A DNA stretch of 64,000 nt. Source: Capitulum mitella. Its lineage: Eukaryota > Arthropoda > Thecostraca > Pollicipedomorpha > Pollicipedidae. Location: the NCBI GenBank assembly GCA_030062745.1, contig CP099846.1, forward strand, positions 4,526,001 to 4,590,000. The letters are read 5' to 3'. The position numbers were made by a program, and so were the translations under genes. The notes under the pieces are model-generated. The model was not told the origin of the DNA, made no database searches, and saw only the letters and a list, made by a program, of their open reading frames with translations. Of the stretch, positions 50,794 to 62,661 are shown one piece after another (position 1 is the stretch's first letter; every line of letters starts with the position of its first letter).

Positions 50794-50879
50794 CTGGAGT
50801 CGGCTCGCGGGTAGCAGGCCTGCAGCTGAGCCGGACACGAGTCGTCGTCCAGCACCAGGATCGTCCGCACCGGAGGCGC
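50794..50879 (-). CDS. RA domain 1, C-terminal exon, copy 2
   Basis: This 86-nt exon has acceptor TTGGCAG and donor CAG|GTGAGT. In the frame that joins the next exon it reads APPVRTILVLDDDSCP and then AQLQACYPRADS, typical of the second half of an RA domain. It exits in phase 2, as the 49878 exon needs. Its entry phase (0) does not match the phase-1 exit of exon 3 (52557). Either a small exon was missed or exon 3 uses a different donor. Confidence 0.75.
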
Positions 50880-52556
50880 CTGCCAATAACGGAACCAATC
50901 AGCACACCACGGACGTTATTGACGGATGATCTGTTTTCCGGTGCTGTCGGTGGTTGGTGGTTGTGCCGTATGAGGCCCTATAATCAATTTATCTGCGCGG
51001 GGGCGGGTCACACTCGTGGTCAGATAATTACGGCAGAAGTAGCCCAGCACCGCACACCACTGGATGGTGCCCGAAAGGCTTTTCCATTCTTTACCGCCGT
51101 GACCTCAATCGACCCGTCATGACCTTTGGTGCGGTCTTGGCGGAGGGCGCCCACTCGACCCACATATTGGACAGGTGCGCACGGTACGGTAGTAGTCAGT
51201 GTTTTGCGAAGACCCCATACAGAGTTGGGGTCTTACCTGTTTATGAAGTTGACGTCTTATTTATTTATTAATTTTATTAAATCGTTGGGCGTTTACGGTC
51301 TACTACAGCCAATGACGCGTTTCCTTGCTCTTGCACGCACCAGCTCCGTTTTAACGTGGCTCGTGACCGGACAGTCGAGGGGATTGTGTTTAGACGGTTC
51401 GCAGCGCCAGCATGCGTACTGCGCAACGGTCAATGAGTGACTCGACCAGGGGAAGGACAAAGGATAAGGAGGGGTGACCGCGGCCTGACAGCCACAAGGC
51501 ATCGTATATAGATTTCTTCGCCAGTTTCATCCCTTCCGGCCACTCCGGACACCGAATTTGCAGCGTGAAACGAAGCAGCCATAAGTTACAGCAAGTAATC
51601 GGCCCCCGTGGCAAGCCAAACCTGACCCTGGTAGCATACGTTGTTTGCCATTGTGCATGGGTAGAATTTGGTTGAAAGTTCGGGAAACGGTCCACTATAT
51701 CCGTTTTCAAGTGTTCTGTGTGTTATTTATTGTTGCTGTGTTCGTTGTGTGCTAACTGCATTCGGAAGTGGGATTATTGCCTGTGGACGTTTAACTCATA
51801 ATAAACAATAAACATTATCAAACAGGCGCATCAGAACTTCGGGGAAAATTATCATTACTCGCCAGGCTTTGCGTGTAAAGTATGAGCTTCAAAATGTCAT
51901 GCGTGTCCACAACCATTTTACCGACGTGTCGTCCCTGCTTCCGCGATCGGTAACTAACGACACGACCCTGTGGTAGTCAGACTGATCCTATATCGGCCAG
52001 TTACCACCTGATCCAGCGAGCCAAATATCGAGCGCCGGGGTAACTCTAACCCCTCTTCCGAGAACGAGGCGACCATCGATCTAACCAGATCACAGTAGTT
52101 CATCGTAAACACACAAGTCAAGTCTGCTGGTCACCGTGCAAACGGATACAACTCCACCGATGCTGACTTCCTGTCCGATTATAACCGGCCGGCTGCTATC
52201 AGAGAGACAGAGGTAACGTCCAAGTCCTAACAACACGGTACAAGACAACACGTTTCGATACACTTTATCGGTCTTATCTAACTGGGGCCATCACGATGTT
52301 CCAACTCGTCCGTTTCCGCTGCATGTCGGGAAAACTATTCCGCGTGCAATTCATACCGTCCGCTCAAGTACCGGCTCTGGCGAAACACAGACCAGCCTGC
52401 CAGCCGTGACGGAGGTCTGGTCCGTCGATTGCATCGCGAATGCCGCTCTCGAATTGAGACCCGTTCGCCGCGGAAACGTCTCACTTCCGGCGACGGAGCT
52501 GGCCCCAATCGATGAAGGTTCGAAGCCCGACCAGCTGGACTGCGGTCTCCACTGAC

Positions 52557-52734
52557 CTGCTCCGCGGGTGGCCACCTCCATGGTGAGGAAGAAGAGGTTC
52601 GGGTCGCGGTGCTTCATCCGGTACTTGTTGAGCAGCTGGTCCACCACGTCACGACACGTGGTCGTGTACTTGACGCACATGGTCTTGTACTCCAGGTCGG
52701 GCCGTAGACACCGGGTGTACACCTTCACCGTCGT
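52557..52734 (-). CDS. Exon 3, copy 2: N-terminal half of RA domain 1
   Basis: This is the 178-nt counterpart of 1344-1521, with the same acceptor (TTCCAG), the same donor (CAG|GTCAGT) and an identical protein. It starts a Ras-association domain in phase 0. With the exons at 50794, 49815, 49320 and 48955 it builds two consecutive RA domains. Proteins with two RA domains include Rau, afadin/canoe and phospholipase C epsilon. The small, linker-free arrangement and Ser-rich leader fit Rau best, by recall only. Confidence 0.88.
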
Positions 52735-53406
52735 CTGGAACTAGTAGAATGATAGCTTACATGACGACCAAACTCCTCAACGGAGGATTGGTATCTGGTC
52801 GCAAAGGAAGCGGAACATCGTCTCGTGCATGGATCTTGAATTCGGAACAGTCAATGACCCGCATTGAGTGAAGGGAGAAGGACCAGTGTGTGGCATGCAA
52901 GCCACATTTCAATGAACGACAGTGCGTCACGTGAGACATAAATGAAACCCTGAATGTTTCGACACATTTATGGCTATGAAGAATTTCGAGGAGGAGCTTT
53001 ATATGATTAGACCGGTTTAAACTGCCCCATGTACGATGCTAATCCGTCGTTTAGCTGACGTTTCCAAATAATCAGAAATCGATCAACAGAACTGCATCAC
53101 GACTAGAAGAATCATTGTTGGCAATGCTCCGATTACGTTCCGGTGTGGTGTAAGCCGATTTACGACCACGTCTTTCTCACGGCGTCTCGCTCCCACGGTG
53201 CCGCCTTTCAATCGCCGGATCTACCCCTCGCACACCCCTTCCCCACTCCGTGACCCCTCCCGTCCACGGTCCCAGCCAGCTCCGAGCCGCTGCGGGCCGC
53301 CCGCACGCAAGCCGAGCGCGTAACCCAAAACCGCGTCGGGCACCGGTAAACGTGGCGGCTCTCCGGTAAAACCCCTCCGGTGGGCCAGGAACCCAGTCTG
53401 GACGCA

Positions 53407-53431
53407 CCCCCCCCCCCCCCCCCCCCCCCAC
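53407..53431. repeat. Run of 25 C
   Basis: An uninterrupted C homopolymer in intron 2 of copy 2, inside a GC-rich patch (53180-54230). Its length may be unreliable in the assembly. Confidence 0.95.
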
Positions 53432-54570
53432 GGCTGCGGGCCCGGCGTCATTACCGTACCGACCGCCGAGGAAGGCGCCGGCTAATCATCGCGCCGGCTA
53501 AAAACGGCCTAATGACGACGCCGGCGGCGGCGAGCCGGCCGGCGCAGCCGCTCAGACGCATTAAGGCGTTCCCACGTGGACGACCTGTGGGAGCTGACCC
53601 AGAAAGGACCCGCTGCCGGCCGTCGGCGGCGGCTACCCCTCCCGCGCCCACCTCCCGGGCAGAAGGCGGCCGTCCTCGGGACGGCGTCCTCAGCCGTCCT
53701 CATCACCGACCCCTGAGGACTGCCCCACCAGGCCTGCCGCCCGACCTGACGCCTCGGTCCGCGGGAGAGGGCGACGACAGACAGCGGTGACGATGGCTGT
53801 TGACGCGCCTCCGCCGTCCGGCCGAGCCCGAACTGCGGCCAATCTGCCGCCTCCCGTCCTCGTCCGTCTCCGGCAGCGGCGACCACCCAGCGCCGGCCCC
53901 GCTGCCCGCGGCTCCGACGGGCGCCAGGTGCGTCAGGCACGCCCCCTGCCGACACCGGAGCCGCCCCAGCGTCGGGTCACCGGCCCAGTCGACCCCCCCC
54001 CCCCGACTCACCACCCAGGGGGAGCGGTGACGCCCCCAGCCCTCCCGCCGGCGCCGCGCACGGCTCCGACCGGCGCGGCGTACTCGGGGGTCTATTGTGA
54101 CGGGACTTTAAAGTGGCGGCGCCGACGACAAAGGCGACGCACCTTTCTCTGCGGCCGACACAGGAATGTACTGAGAGTCGGCAGTCGTCACGGAGTGGGC
54201 CCAGTCGTCCTGGTGACGGCGGGCGGTGATAAATGACGGCGCGGCAGTAATACGGAATGACCGGGCTCGGACACGTCTAACGCGGTTCCCAACGGCCGTT
54301 CAGGGACGTGATCTGGTGACGCCTACTGGTGATTCAGCGGGGATCATTCGGTTTACAAGCTGTCCCAGGGTACGGTAAAACGCGACGATAGGTAGGTGTG
54401 ATGCTTTGCTGGTTGCTGAAAGATGCCTCTGGACCTGATGTCTGGAGGGGATGGGAGCATCCAGACACTCAGAGCATGGCAACACTGCGCAGCCACTTCG
54501 ACTGACCAACAAGCGGGAAGTCAAGTCAAGAGGAACCGACAAGCGACAGCCGGTCAGATATTTATCTTAC

Positions 54571-54775
54571 CGTGGGCGTGGCCGGCACACTGGCGCTGCC
54601 CGTGCTGCTCTGGGTCTCGTTCAGCGATGTGTAGGACGAGGAGCGCGATGACAGAGCCGGCTCGTGCAGCGAGCTGAAGCTCATCGTCGAGGTGATGCTC
54701 AGAGTGTCGGCCTTCTGGCCGGACCGCACCAGAGAGGAGCGCAGTGGGTTCACCTGCACGTGCTTCAGCATGGTC
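54571..54775 (-). CDS. Exon 2, copy 2: start codon and Ser-rich N-terminus
   Basis: This 205-nt exon has an acceptor CTTTGCAG and a donor ACG|GTAAGA. The ATG is at 54771-54769 in the context ACCATGC. The 67 encoded residues are identical to copy 1. Similarity to copy 1 stops within about 10 bp of the acceptor and about 20 bp of the donor, although the exon itself differs at only three bases. It splices in phase 0 to exon 3 at 52734. Confidence 0.83.
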
Positions 54776-56485
54776 CTGCAAAGAAGGAAATGCTACTTTT
54801 CCAGCTGACTGCCCTCTCAAATAAGGCAACGATAAAACGGGGCACAAAGGCGTCTGCAAGTGCATGCACAAACTTAGGAGGCGAGGTTCTCGTGATGCAC
54901 GTTTGCTATCGGTGGCATGAGGGCGAGCGTGGACAGTTATTGACGTAGAGTTCATACGGTTTCCTCCGACACGCGCAGCAAACGGTCCATGATGGCTACT
55001 GTTCCTGGAGTGCATCATCCTGCCGTCATCATCATCATCCTGCATCATCCACCATCAGAGCGGGACTGGGACAGTGTCGACCACCGTAATCTGACAGCCG
55101 TCCGTGTTGCCGACCACTCGAGCGGCGCCGTGAGGAGCGCAGGCGCCCGGCACGCGATGGTCATGTCAGCGGTGTTTTCCGACTGCCGGATTACGCCGAC
55201 ACGAATTCGCGCTGCAATGGCGGGTCGTTGTGCGCGATCTCGGGACAATGGCACCGGCCGGGCCACCGATGAAGCATTGTCCCCGCTGTCCTGGCCTACA
55301 TTCGTCACTCACTTATCGGATATAGCGTAGTCCTATCTTGGTTTCATTCAGTAAATCTTAGTGCTCCTCATTCATCGATACCATCGGTGCGTTTCGCCAC
55401 TTTCCTGAGGCAACGATAAGAACAATGGGTCATTATTGCATGGACTTTCACCGTCGAACTGTCCCGCCGATGCGGCCAGCAAGAGGTGGTCGATCTGGGT
55501 AGCCGCCAGGCATGTCGTGACTGTGCTGAGGCGTGAGCATCGAGGTTAAAGGTGCACCGCTTGTCCAGACCATCAACAAAAATGTTCTGCAGAAATGAAG
55601 CAAAAACACGCGGCTTTGCCGCCGCACTCTACAGCTGATGGCAATTCCAACTGTTAGTCCGAAAACATATCGATTTCGTGGCCAAGCGATTAACGCTGTC
55701 ATAACTGATTGATTTATCTGTCGAGAAAAACTTGAGACCGCTGACAGAAACATGCATCTATGTGGGTCAACTGCGCAATATTTGCATTCCATGAGAACAG
55801 AACAGCAGTGCGCATCCTCGTTCAGCTCACTACCTAGCCATCCCGCACATGATATTTGAAACACCAGCCTTGAGAGCAGTCCCGCACGTGACTGCGGCCC
55901 ACACGGACAACACCGCAAGGACAGGTAACGTGGCCATGCCCGAGGCGGCAAGATGTCCACGGCCCGGCCAGCCTGGTAGTCTGACCTGACCGCCTGACCA
56001 AACGCCAGTCAGTAAAGCCGCGCCGGACGCCGGAGCGGCGCAGCAGTCGGCTGCTGAACGTCGCGGGAAGCCGTGCCGGCTCGGAAGTCGTGCAGTCCGC
56101 GCCTGTTACCGCAGACAGCCCTCGGCGCCGCCGCCGGGGAGTTCAATGCCGGACGGCGCAAGAGCCGGGGACCTTCGCGGACGGGCCCGGACGCTGGCAA
56201 CGGTACTTCAAGAGTTCCACGGCTGAACGTGTTTATCTATACATTTCTCACGGTAATGAAACAAAACTTCCGCCCTGCCGACGCCTGGCATTCGTACGCG
56301 GGTCTTCCGTGAATAACAGCCGTTACGGCGCACGGTTGGAAAATAAACTAGCGCATGGTATGTTTTCTAAGCAAACCACATGAAAAGGCAGCGGCTGGCC
56401 CAGGCGAGAAATGCTGTCCAAGCAGTGCAGTTTGCTGCATCTGTTCGTACAGTCCGTGAGTGTTTGGCCATCTGGCCATCCTCAC

Positions 56486-56660
56486 CTCGTAGTCCAGAAC
56501 GCCTGGGGTTTCGGAGGGCTTCCGCCGCTTCACAGGAGGCTTCCGCCACTGCCCAGAGCCCGGTCCACCATCGCACACTGCACGGGCCCCGCCACACCCG
56601 ACCCGCCCAGGCTCCGCTTACACATGAACTAACGCAACCGCCTGGAACGGAAGGTGTAGT
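56486..56660 (-). other. Probable 5' untranslated exon 1, copy 2
   Basis: This region lies downstream of the CRE/CCAAT pair and ends at donor GAG|GTGAGG (56486/56485), 190 bp from the first CRE base. It shares AGTTC.TGT and GTGCGATGG with copy 1. Its upstream ATG runs only 13 codons to a stop. A frame without ATG runs through it, but copy 1 does not keep it. The transcription start is not known. Confidence 0.45.
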
Positions 56661-56675
56661 ACCGGCCGCACGGTG

Positions 56676-56700
56676 TGACGTCACCGCAGCACGAGCCAAT
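56676..56700 (-). promoter_or_regulatory. CRE plus CCAAT module, putative promoter of copy 2
   Basis: TGACGTCA (56676-56683) and CCAAT (56696-56700) are separated by 12 bp, exactly as at 7683-7707. Flanking similarity to copy 1 includes GGTGTGACGTCAC and a GGAGGTGTA/GAAGGTGTAGTAC stretch. It sits about 1.9 kb upstream of the start-codon exon, against about 2.6 kb in copy 1. Confidence 0.55.
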
Positions 56701-57454
56701 CACCAGCCGGCTCCTCCAGCTGACAGCCGGGCTAATTGACGGTGCGTGAACACGCCAGGGATAAGGAAACGACGACGACGAGACCCACCGGTGAGGAAGC
56801 TCTTTAAAGGAAGCCGAGGACCCCGCGGCGCTCGGCTGGCCTGCAGGCGGGGCGGACGCAGCAGGCGGCCGGCGCTCGGGGCCAGTGCCAGCTCAGGTCC
56901 AGGTGGGCCCACCTGCCGTGATTGTCGCCAGGTGGCGGACAGGTGTCGGCTCCGGAGTCCGCTGGAGGGAACACTACCGCCGGCAGACGGAGGAGCGAAA
57001 CACCAATCTGGCCGACTCCGAGACAGCGCACGATGGTGGCTGGGTAACTACGTACCCTACTGCTCGCGATTCCTATCCGCATCACAGCTGAGCTTCGATT
57101 TACGCGCTCCACGGTTCCATTTCCTGGTTAGTCAAATCTAATTCCCGTGACGATTTGTTCAACTTCTGTTCGACGGCACTCAACAGGCCTTTTTTTCATT
57201 CCATGCGTGGATGGCAGCTCGGTGACCGTCTGCCGTCTGAGTACCTCCTGTTTAGCTCCTCGGCGCCGCCCGGCGTCCCAGGCGCGGCCCTGGCTGGCGG
57301 CGTGACGGACTGAGTGGGCCATGAGCCGCTCAGGGCGACAAACAGGCACTGCCGCCGTGACAGCAGGAAATGGACGCAGGATTTATGATAAACGGACGGC
57401 CTGGCCGTCTGACGCGGCTGACGTCACAGCGCGGAGAACACGGACTTTAACCGG

Positions 57455-57550
57455 CCCGGTCTGAGGGGCCGCCGGCTGTGGTCCGGCCCGGTCTGAGGGA
57501 CCGTCGGCCGTGGTCCGGTCTGAGGGACCGTCGGCTGTACCCCTGCGCTG
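57455..57550. repeat. About 30-bp repeat, three units
   Basis: Units of CGGTCTGAGGGACCGTCGGC with slight length variation, between the copy-2 promoter and island A. Confidence 0.85.
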
Positions 57551-58723
57551 GCTGAGGGATCGCCGGCTCTGGCTGGCCGGTACGCAGCGCGAGCGTTCCC
57601 AGCGCCGGCGAGTCATCCACTCCAAATAAACAGCGCCCCGGGCCAGCCCAGCAACGATTACGCATGCGACCATAAAACCGTTACGGCGGGCCGGCCGTGG
57701 GAGTCGGCGCCCGGTGGCCTGTGACGGGATCCGGCCGCCTCGGTCCGCCCGTCTCCCGCCGGAGGAGGTGGCACCAGGTCGCTGGCCGGCGGCTGTGGTC
57801 GCCGTCCCGCCGCTCGAGCGCCACCGAGCCCTGTCACGAGCCGGTATCGCACGGTTTGGGCCCGTTTTTGTCGGCGGCGGCCGGCGCGCAGGTGGCGGGC
57901 GATACTCGCGATGTGAGACCGCGGCCCGGCGCCGGACGGCGGGCGTCCAGCGGGCGGAACAGGCGGCCGAGCGCAGTCGAGCGCGCTGTTCTCACACGGC
58001 TTCATTACCGCGGGACAGGGACCCTTCGCCCCGACACGGCTGCCGCTGGGAGCCAGCCAGCCGAAGAGGTTTGTGCGTGACTGCGATGATATTTAACTTC
58101 GCAGTCGTGTAAGCGTCGAAACACAGTCGAGGAAGGAATTGGCCCAAATCAAGAGAGGACGGTTTTGGTTTGGGACAGAGCTAACCGTACGTTTCCGCAA
58201 TTGTTCTGGGCCATTCTGGACTGGCCTATCATATGTCCTGCACCCACGGGACTGGCTGTCTGCCTGCGTTGTCCCGCTCCTCCGCGGCGCAGACGTCACT
58301 GCGAAGTCCAGGCGGAGCCGGTGACGGCAGCCTACCTAAAGTCCGGCGTTACGTCAACTCTGTTGTTGACCGTGTGCTGTCGGATGTGCGGCGAAGAGTC
58401 CTCAGGTAATCTGTGAGCGATATGTTTTGGTCTTGTTATGGGCTGAATGCACGTTGAGCTGCTCAGGGGTTATATTTTCGTGAAACGCTCTTAACACAGC
58501 GTAAAATGGAACCATTATGTGGGTATTGAAGTTTCCGGATGAAATGGACCACTCAGATCCGCCAGTCTCGTGCAGGCCTGCGAGGAAGGCGACTTCGTGA
58601 CACCAGCGGACAAAGGTAACGCCTCTGAACAGTTAGCGCGAACCCTGGCCGTTCAGCGCACAGCCTGCGGCTGTTTTGTCCGCAGCCCCCGGAAAATAGC
58701 CAATCTTCGGGGCCGGCTGTTTT

Positions 58724-58840
58724 TCGGTAAATCGTGCGCACGTGCTGAAGGTGGTGTAGTTTCCGGCGCGCTCGTGCCCGCCGGCCGTGGTCGTGTCGTG
58801 GTCCGCGTAAAAACGGCCGATTGGAGTCAATTTCAGTCAA
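58724..58840. other. Conserved island A, upstream of copy 2
   Basis: Counterpart of 10981-11108. It keeps GTGCGCACGTGCT, TTCCGGCGCGC and TCAATTTCAGTC in order. Its position relative to islands B and C matches copy 1. No coding potential is shared. Confidence 0.4.
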
Positions 58841-59634
58841 GAGGGAGGCGTTAATCGCGGCTGGCTTCCTGCACTTGTCGCGCAGTTCTGGAACAAAGGA
58901 AACGCGAACACGGCCAGCCGTCTTCAGATTACTACGAAGTATTAAAAATGTCCTCTGTTTCGTAAAGAAGGCCCGTCAAAAAGTTTCCAAAATATTTCGA
59001 GTAAAAGTGTGAAGCAGACGCCCTTCGGGCGTTTTTGCTTTTTGGGGCTATGCGCCAGGGCTCTAAGTGGAAATGAAAGTCTAGATTTCAATGACAAAAA
59101 CTTCGGACGAGACATGCTGTCCGCCGTAGGTGATTTCTTTTTCATTGATCTTTCCATAATGCAAGGGCTCGATTAAAGCAGTAGATAATTTTTCTTTACA
59201 ATGCAATCCAATGATAATTTTGCTTTACAACGTAATCCAATGGAAACCGAATTTCAGATGGTTTTGTTGACAACTGAACCACTGGAGAGAACTTCGGAGT
59301 AAAGCTAGGTGCATGGGAGAGAACGTTTCCAGAAGAGAAGCCGAGAAGCTGGAAATGTGGCAAAACTCAAAGAATGTAGCCTCTGGAGCACAATTATGGC
59401 AAAATAACAAAACGGTCTCTTTAGTTAGATCACCTGGCTACTCTTTTGCCGCTGCTTCGATATCTGATGGCCGAGACCAGGGACCAGGGACTCTTTGCAA
59501 GGACCCGAAGTCAAAGAACGCAAATCAGCGACCGCGGACGCATGCTCCAAGCCCCGGTGCCCTTCTCTGCGTCCAGCCCCACCTCCCACGCCCAGGGCCG
59601 CAGCTCCAGCCCTCCCCCGCGCCTCCCTGGCCCT

Positions 59635-59648
59635 AATTAACCGATTAG
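59635..59648. other. Conserved island B, upstream of copy 2
   Basis: AATTAACCGATTAG, counterpart of 12008-12021. It is short and supported mainly by colinearity. Confidence 0.3.
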
Positions 59649-59790
59649 AGGCGCGACAAGTGGCGACGGCTCTTCGCACCGTCAATAACTCAATTATTTC
59701 GGAGACGCGCCGAGGTTTCTTTGTCCGGTGCTCCGGGGGCTGCCCACGCGCCGGCGCGGCCTGCCTGGAGGAGGCAGGGACTGGTCCACC

Positions 59791-60060
59791 GGCCGCGGAC
59801 CTGACGGTCTCCAGAGCGCCGGCCGCGGACCTGACGGTCTCAAGAGCGCCGGCCGCGGACCTGACGGTCTCCAGAGCGCCGGCCGCGGACCTGACGGTCT
59901 CCAGAGCGCCGGCAGCGGACCTGACGGTCTCCAGAGCGCCGGCCGCGGACCTGACGGTCTCCAGAGCGCCGGCCGCGGACCTGACGGTCTCAAGAGCGCC
60001 GGCAGCGGACCTGACGGTCTCCAGAGCGCCGGCCGCGGACCTGACGGTCTCCGGCGCGGC
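59791..60060. repeat. 30-bp minisatellite, nine units
   Basis: Nine consecutive 30-bp units have the core GCGGACCTGACGGTCTC. Units differ at one or two positions (GGCCGCGG/GGCAGCGG, CTCCAG/CTCAAG). Because 30 is a multiple of 3, open frames run through it on both strands. It directly abuts island C and is absent from the equivalent place in copy 1, so it expanded in this copy only. Confidence 0.97.
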
Positions 60061-60206
60061 CGACCGCGCGCGGCCAGCTGACCGGGCCACGCCGTTCCCG
60101 TCGCCGTTAACATTGTTTGGGTGGCCGTTCTCAGGTGGCGGCCGGGCGCCGGTCGGCCGCGGCTGACGGTGACCCGTGGAGGCGCGCAAGGTCGCCGGAG
60201 GTCACC
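60061..60206. other. Conserved island C, upstream of copy 2
   Basis: Counterpart of 12453-12597, with a handful of differences over about 145 bp. It is the most strongly conserved non-exonic segment shared by the two copies. It begins immediately after the 30-bp minisatellite. Confidence 0.55.
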
Positions 60207-62661
60207 GGCCGGGTACAGGGCTCTCACGACAGGCTAACAGTACGTCTGGGCCGGCTAACAGTGCCGGCGATCCCTGACCACAGGCCGAACGGAACGGAAC
60301 CGAACGACAAACAGGAACGCGAGCAGCTCCACGGTGCGGCGCGCCCGCGCCCGTTCTGCGGCGTGTGGGCTGAATCTGTAGTGAGAGAAAGGCATATGCT
60401 AGCATGAGGTCGAGAGAAACGCTCGAGAAAACTGTTCAAAGCTCGCTTCCGGTTTTCCAACACATGTGACGTCCCACCTCAGTGTTCGCGTGCACTAACC
60501 AGCAGCATATCTGAAACAGTCTGACTTCTGTTATCCACATCAAGGCTATAAAACAACTTCCGCGCAAGGCCGTTCCTCACTAAGCTGTACCCCAGCTTAC
60601 TGCCGGCTATGACCTACCGTTGGATGGCCTGCACCATAACTCGGGTCTCGGTCGGACAGAGGTGGGAAGCGTTCCCGGCACAGTGGCCGGCTGCAGTTGA
60701 CCGACCGGTACTGAGGTCATGACCTCCGTTCGTGGGAGTCGCCATGGCCACCGGCAAGGCAGCGCCGCCAGATGGCCGCTCTCCGCGGCCGAGGCCGGTG
60801 ATCAACGAGCGCACGTGACCGCCGCCGGCTGCTGGAGGCGCCGGCAGCCGCCGCCAGACCCGCCGGATGCCGGAGATGAGTCGAATGGCTGGGATCCTCC
60901 TCCGGTCCGTGCACGAAGCCGGTGCGGACTGATGACGCCGATGTGAACGCATCACAGCCGCTTTCGGGATCTGTAACATGCTTGATTGCCGCAAAAAGGT
61001 AACAGATTTAAATGATAGGGTACTACACGCAGATCTTCAATATGAAGCCACTGGTGGAGTGGCCAGGGGGTGCTGTATGAGATGCGTGCGAAGGATAAAA
61101 TAGCCGTCATTCCCGGTCGTAAAGTACCTTCTAATAACGGCGGCAGAATTACGATGTGCCGAGCCATTAGGCCGGCAGAGAGCGCCGCAGAGCACACGCA
61201 CTCTGCAGCGCCCGATTACTCACCTGAGCTGCTGCACCGGTCAGGTGGATCCGCGATACCCGCACTCAACGGCCGCAGCGCGACCCCGCAGGGTCCACCC
61301 AGCCGTCTTCATCTCAGCCGACCTCCAACGGCCGCCCGGCCAGCCTGTATTTATATCCCCTTATTTCCGGGCCCCCGGCCGGACGAGAAAATCATTAGCG
61401 CACCATGAAATATGCGCTCGTAAATTAGCGGGCGGAGAAGACGCTCTCGCAAATGTGCAGAGCAGACGGCAGTTCGGATCACTGCCACCGGTGCGGACGA
61501 TTCCTTCCGCGTCCGCCGCTCCCGTGCGCTGCGGGAGCCCGCGAGCGTGCGGGCAGCCGCCGTGTGCGTGCTTAAAAGGCCCGGAAAGGAAAAGTTTCCG
61601 GTGTGAAGTACGCTGACAGGCCGGAGATGACCCGGCCAAGGTCACAGCGATTCCTCCTGTGAAACGGTCAAAGGCGGAACTTTCACCGCAGCCGGCACGA
61701 AATGTTTGTGGACGAAACTGGAATGCGTTGGGTTTCATCGTGGCGCGATATTCAGCCGGTCCCGAGACATGAAGTGCGAGGCTGAGGGATAATTACTGGA
61801 GCGAGTCTCTATCGGGCCGGTTACCGGTCGTAATCACCCATCAGCGATGTCCGGAATGCATTACTGGTCTAATATCACATCCTATTTATGTTCGGAATTC
61901 ATTATTGGGGTAATGTATGCGCGGCGAATTCAGATACATCTTAACGACTAGCCTCGTAATAGAAAACACGGATTCGGGTCAGAGCTTGCCGCTCGAGCTC
62001 GAAAAGAGATCCGCCACCATGGACGCCGTAAACGATTCCACTTCATCCTGGGGTGTTTTCAGACAACGGGAAAACGATTGTTTCCCCACGGGCATCACCC
62101 GGACTACTTCTACCTCCGACACCATCAATGCCGTGGTTTACACGCAGCCTCACGGTTCGCGGAGGACTGTAGTTGTTAGTAGCCATATGTTGCTATGATT
62201 GTTGGGCATCGACAAAAGCCAGTGCGACGTCATCGGTGTAATGCACCGATGTTTCACGTAACAACGTAACCATGTTTCACGTAACTGTAGCAGCCAGGCT
62301 GGAACTTATCGGTTGTTATTTTTCTGTTAATCTCCGTCCCGTTTTTACATGGTCTGCTGTGCTTACCTTTGTCCGCGACATCATTAAAATCCAATCACAG
62401 AAACGCTCCGCCGTCTCGAAATTGCCTGCGCCTATCTCCCACCTGCTCGAGCAGAACAGAGCAGAGCGACTGACAAATTGAATTCTGCTGCCGCCGCGGC
62501 GTTTCCGCGCGCCGCTGAGACAATGGCGCCGCGTGCCGGTGTCGGCGGGCCCGGCCCTCCCCGGCCGCCGGCCATTGTCGCTGTCGGTCGGCCGGTGACG
62601 CCTGACCGACTCGGCGGCGACCGGACCCCGCCCGGTGACGTCTCCCGATGGCGGCCACCTG
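60207..62661. other. No supported gene
   Basis: Upstream flank of copy 2 beyond island C. GC-rich patches at 60660-60910 and 61190-61600. No exon or transposon was recognised. Confidence 0.5.

Noticed and set aside
55448-55960. 170-codon minus-strand frame with hydrophobic stretches
   Set aside because: It has no ordered membrane topology or recognised family, and it lies in the flank or intron 1 of copy 2.
59425-60227. Frames of 254, 223 and 177 codons on both strands
   Set aside because: They are created by the 30-bp minisatellite and flanking GC-rich DNA. No domain is recognisable.
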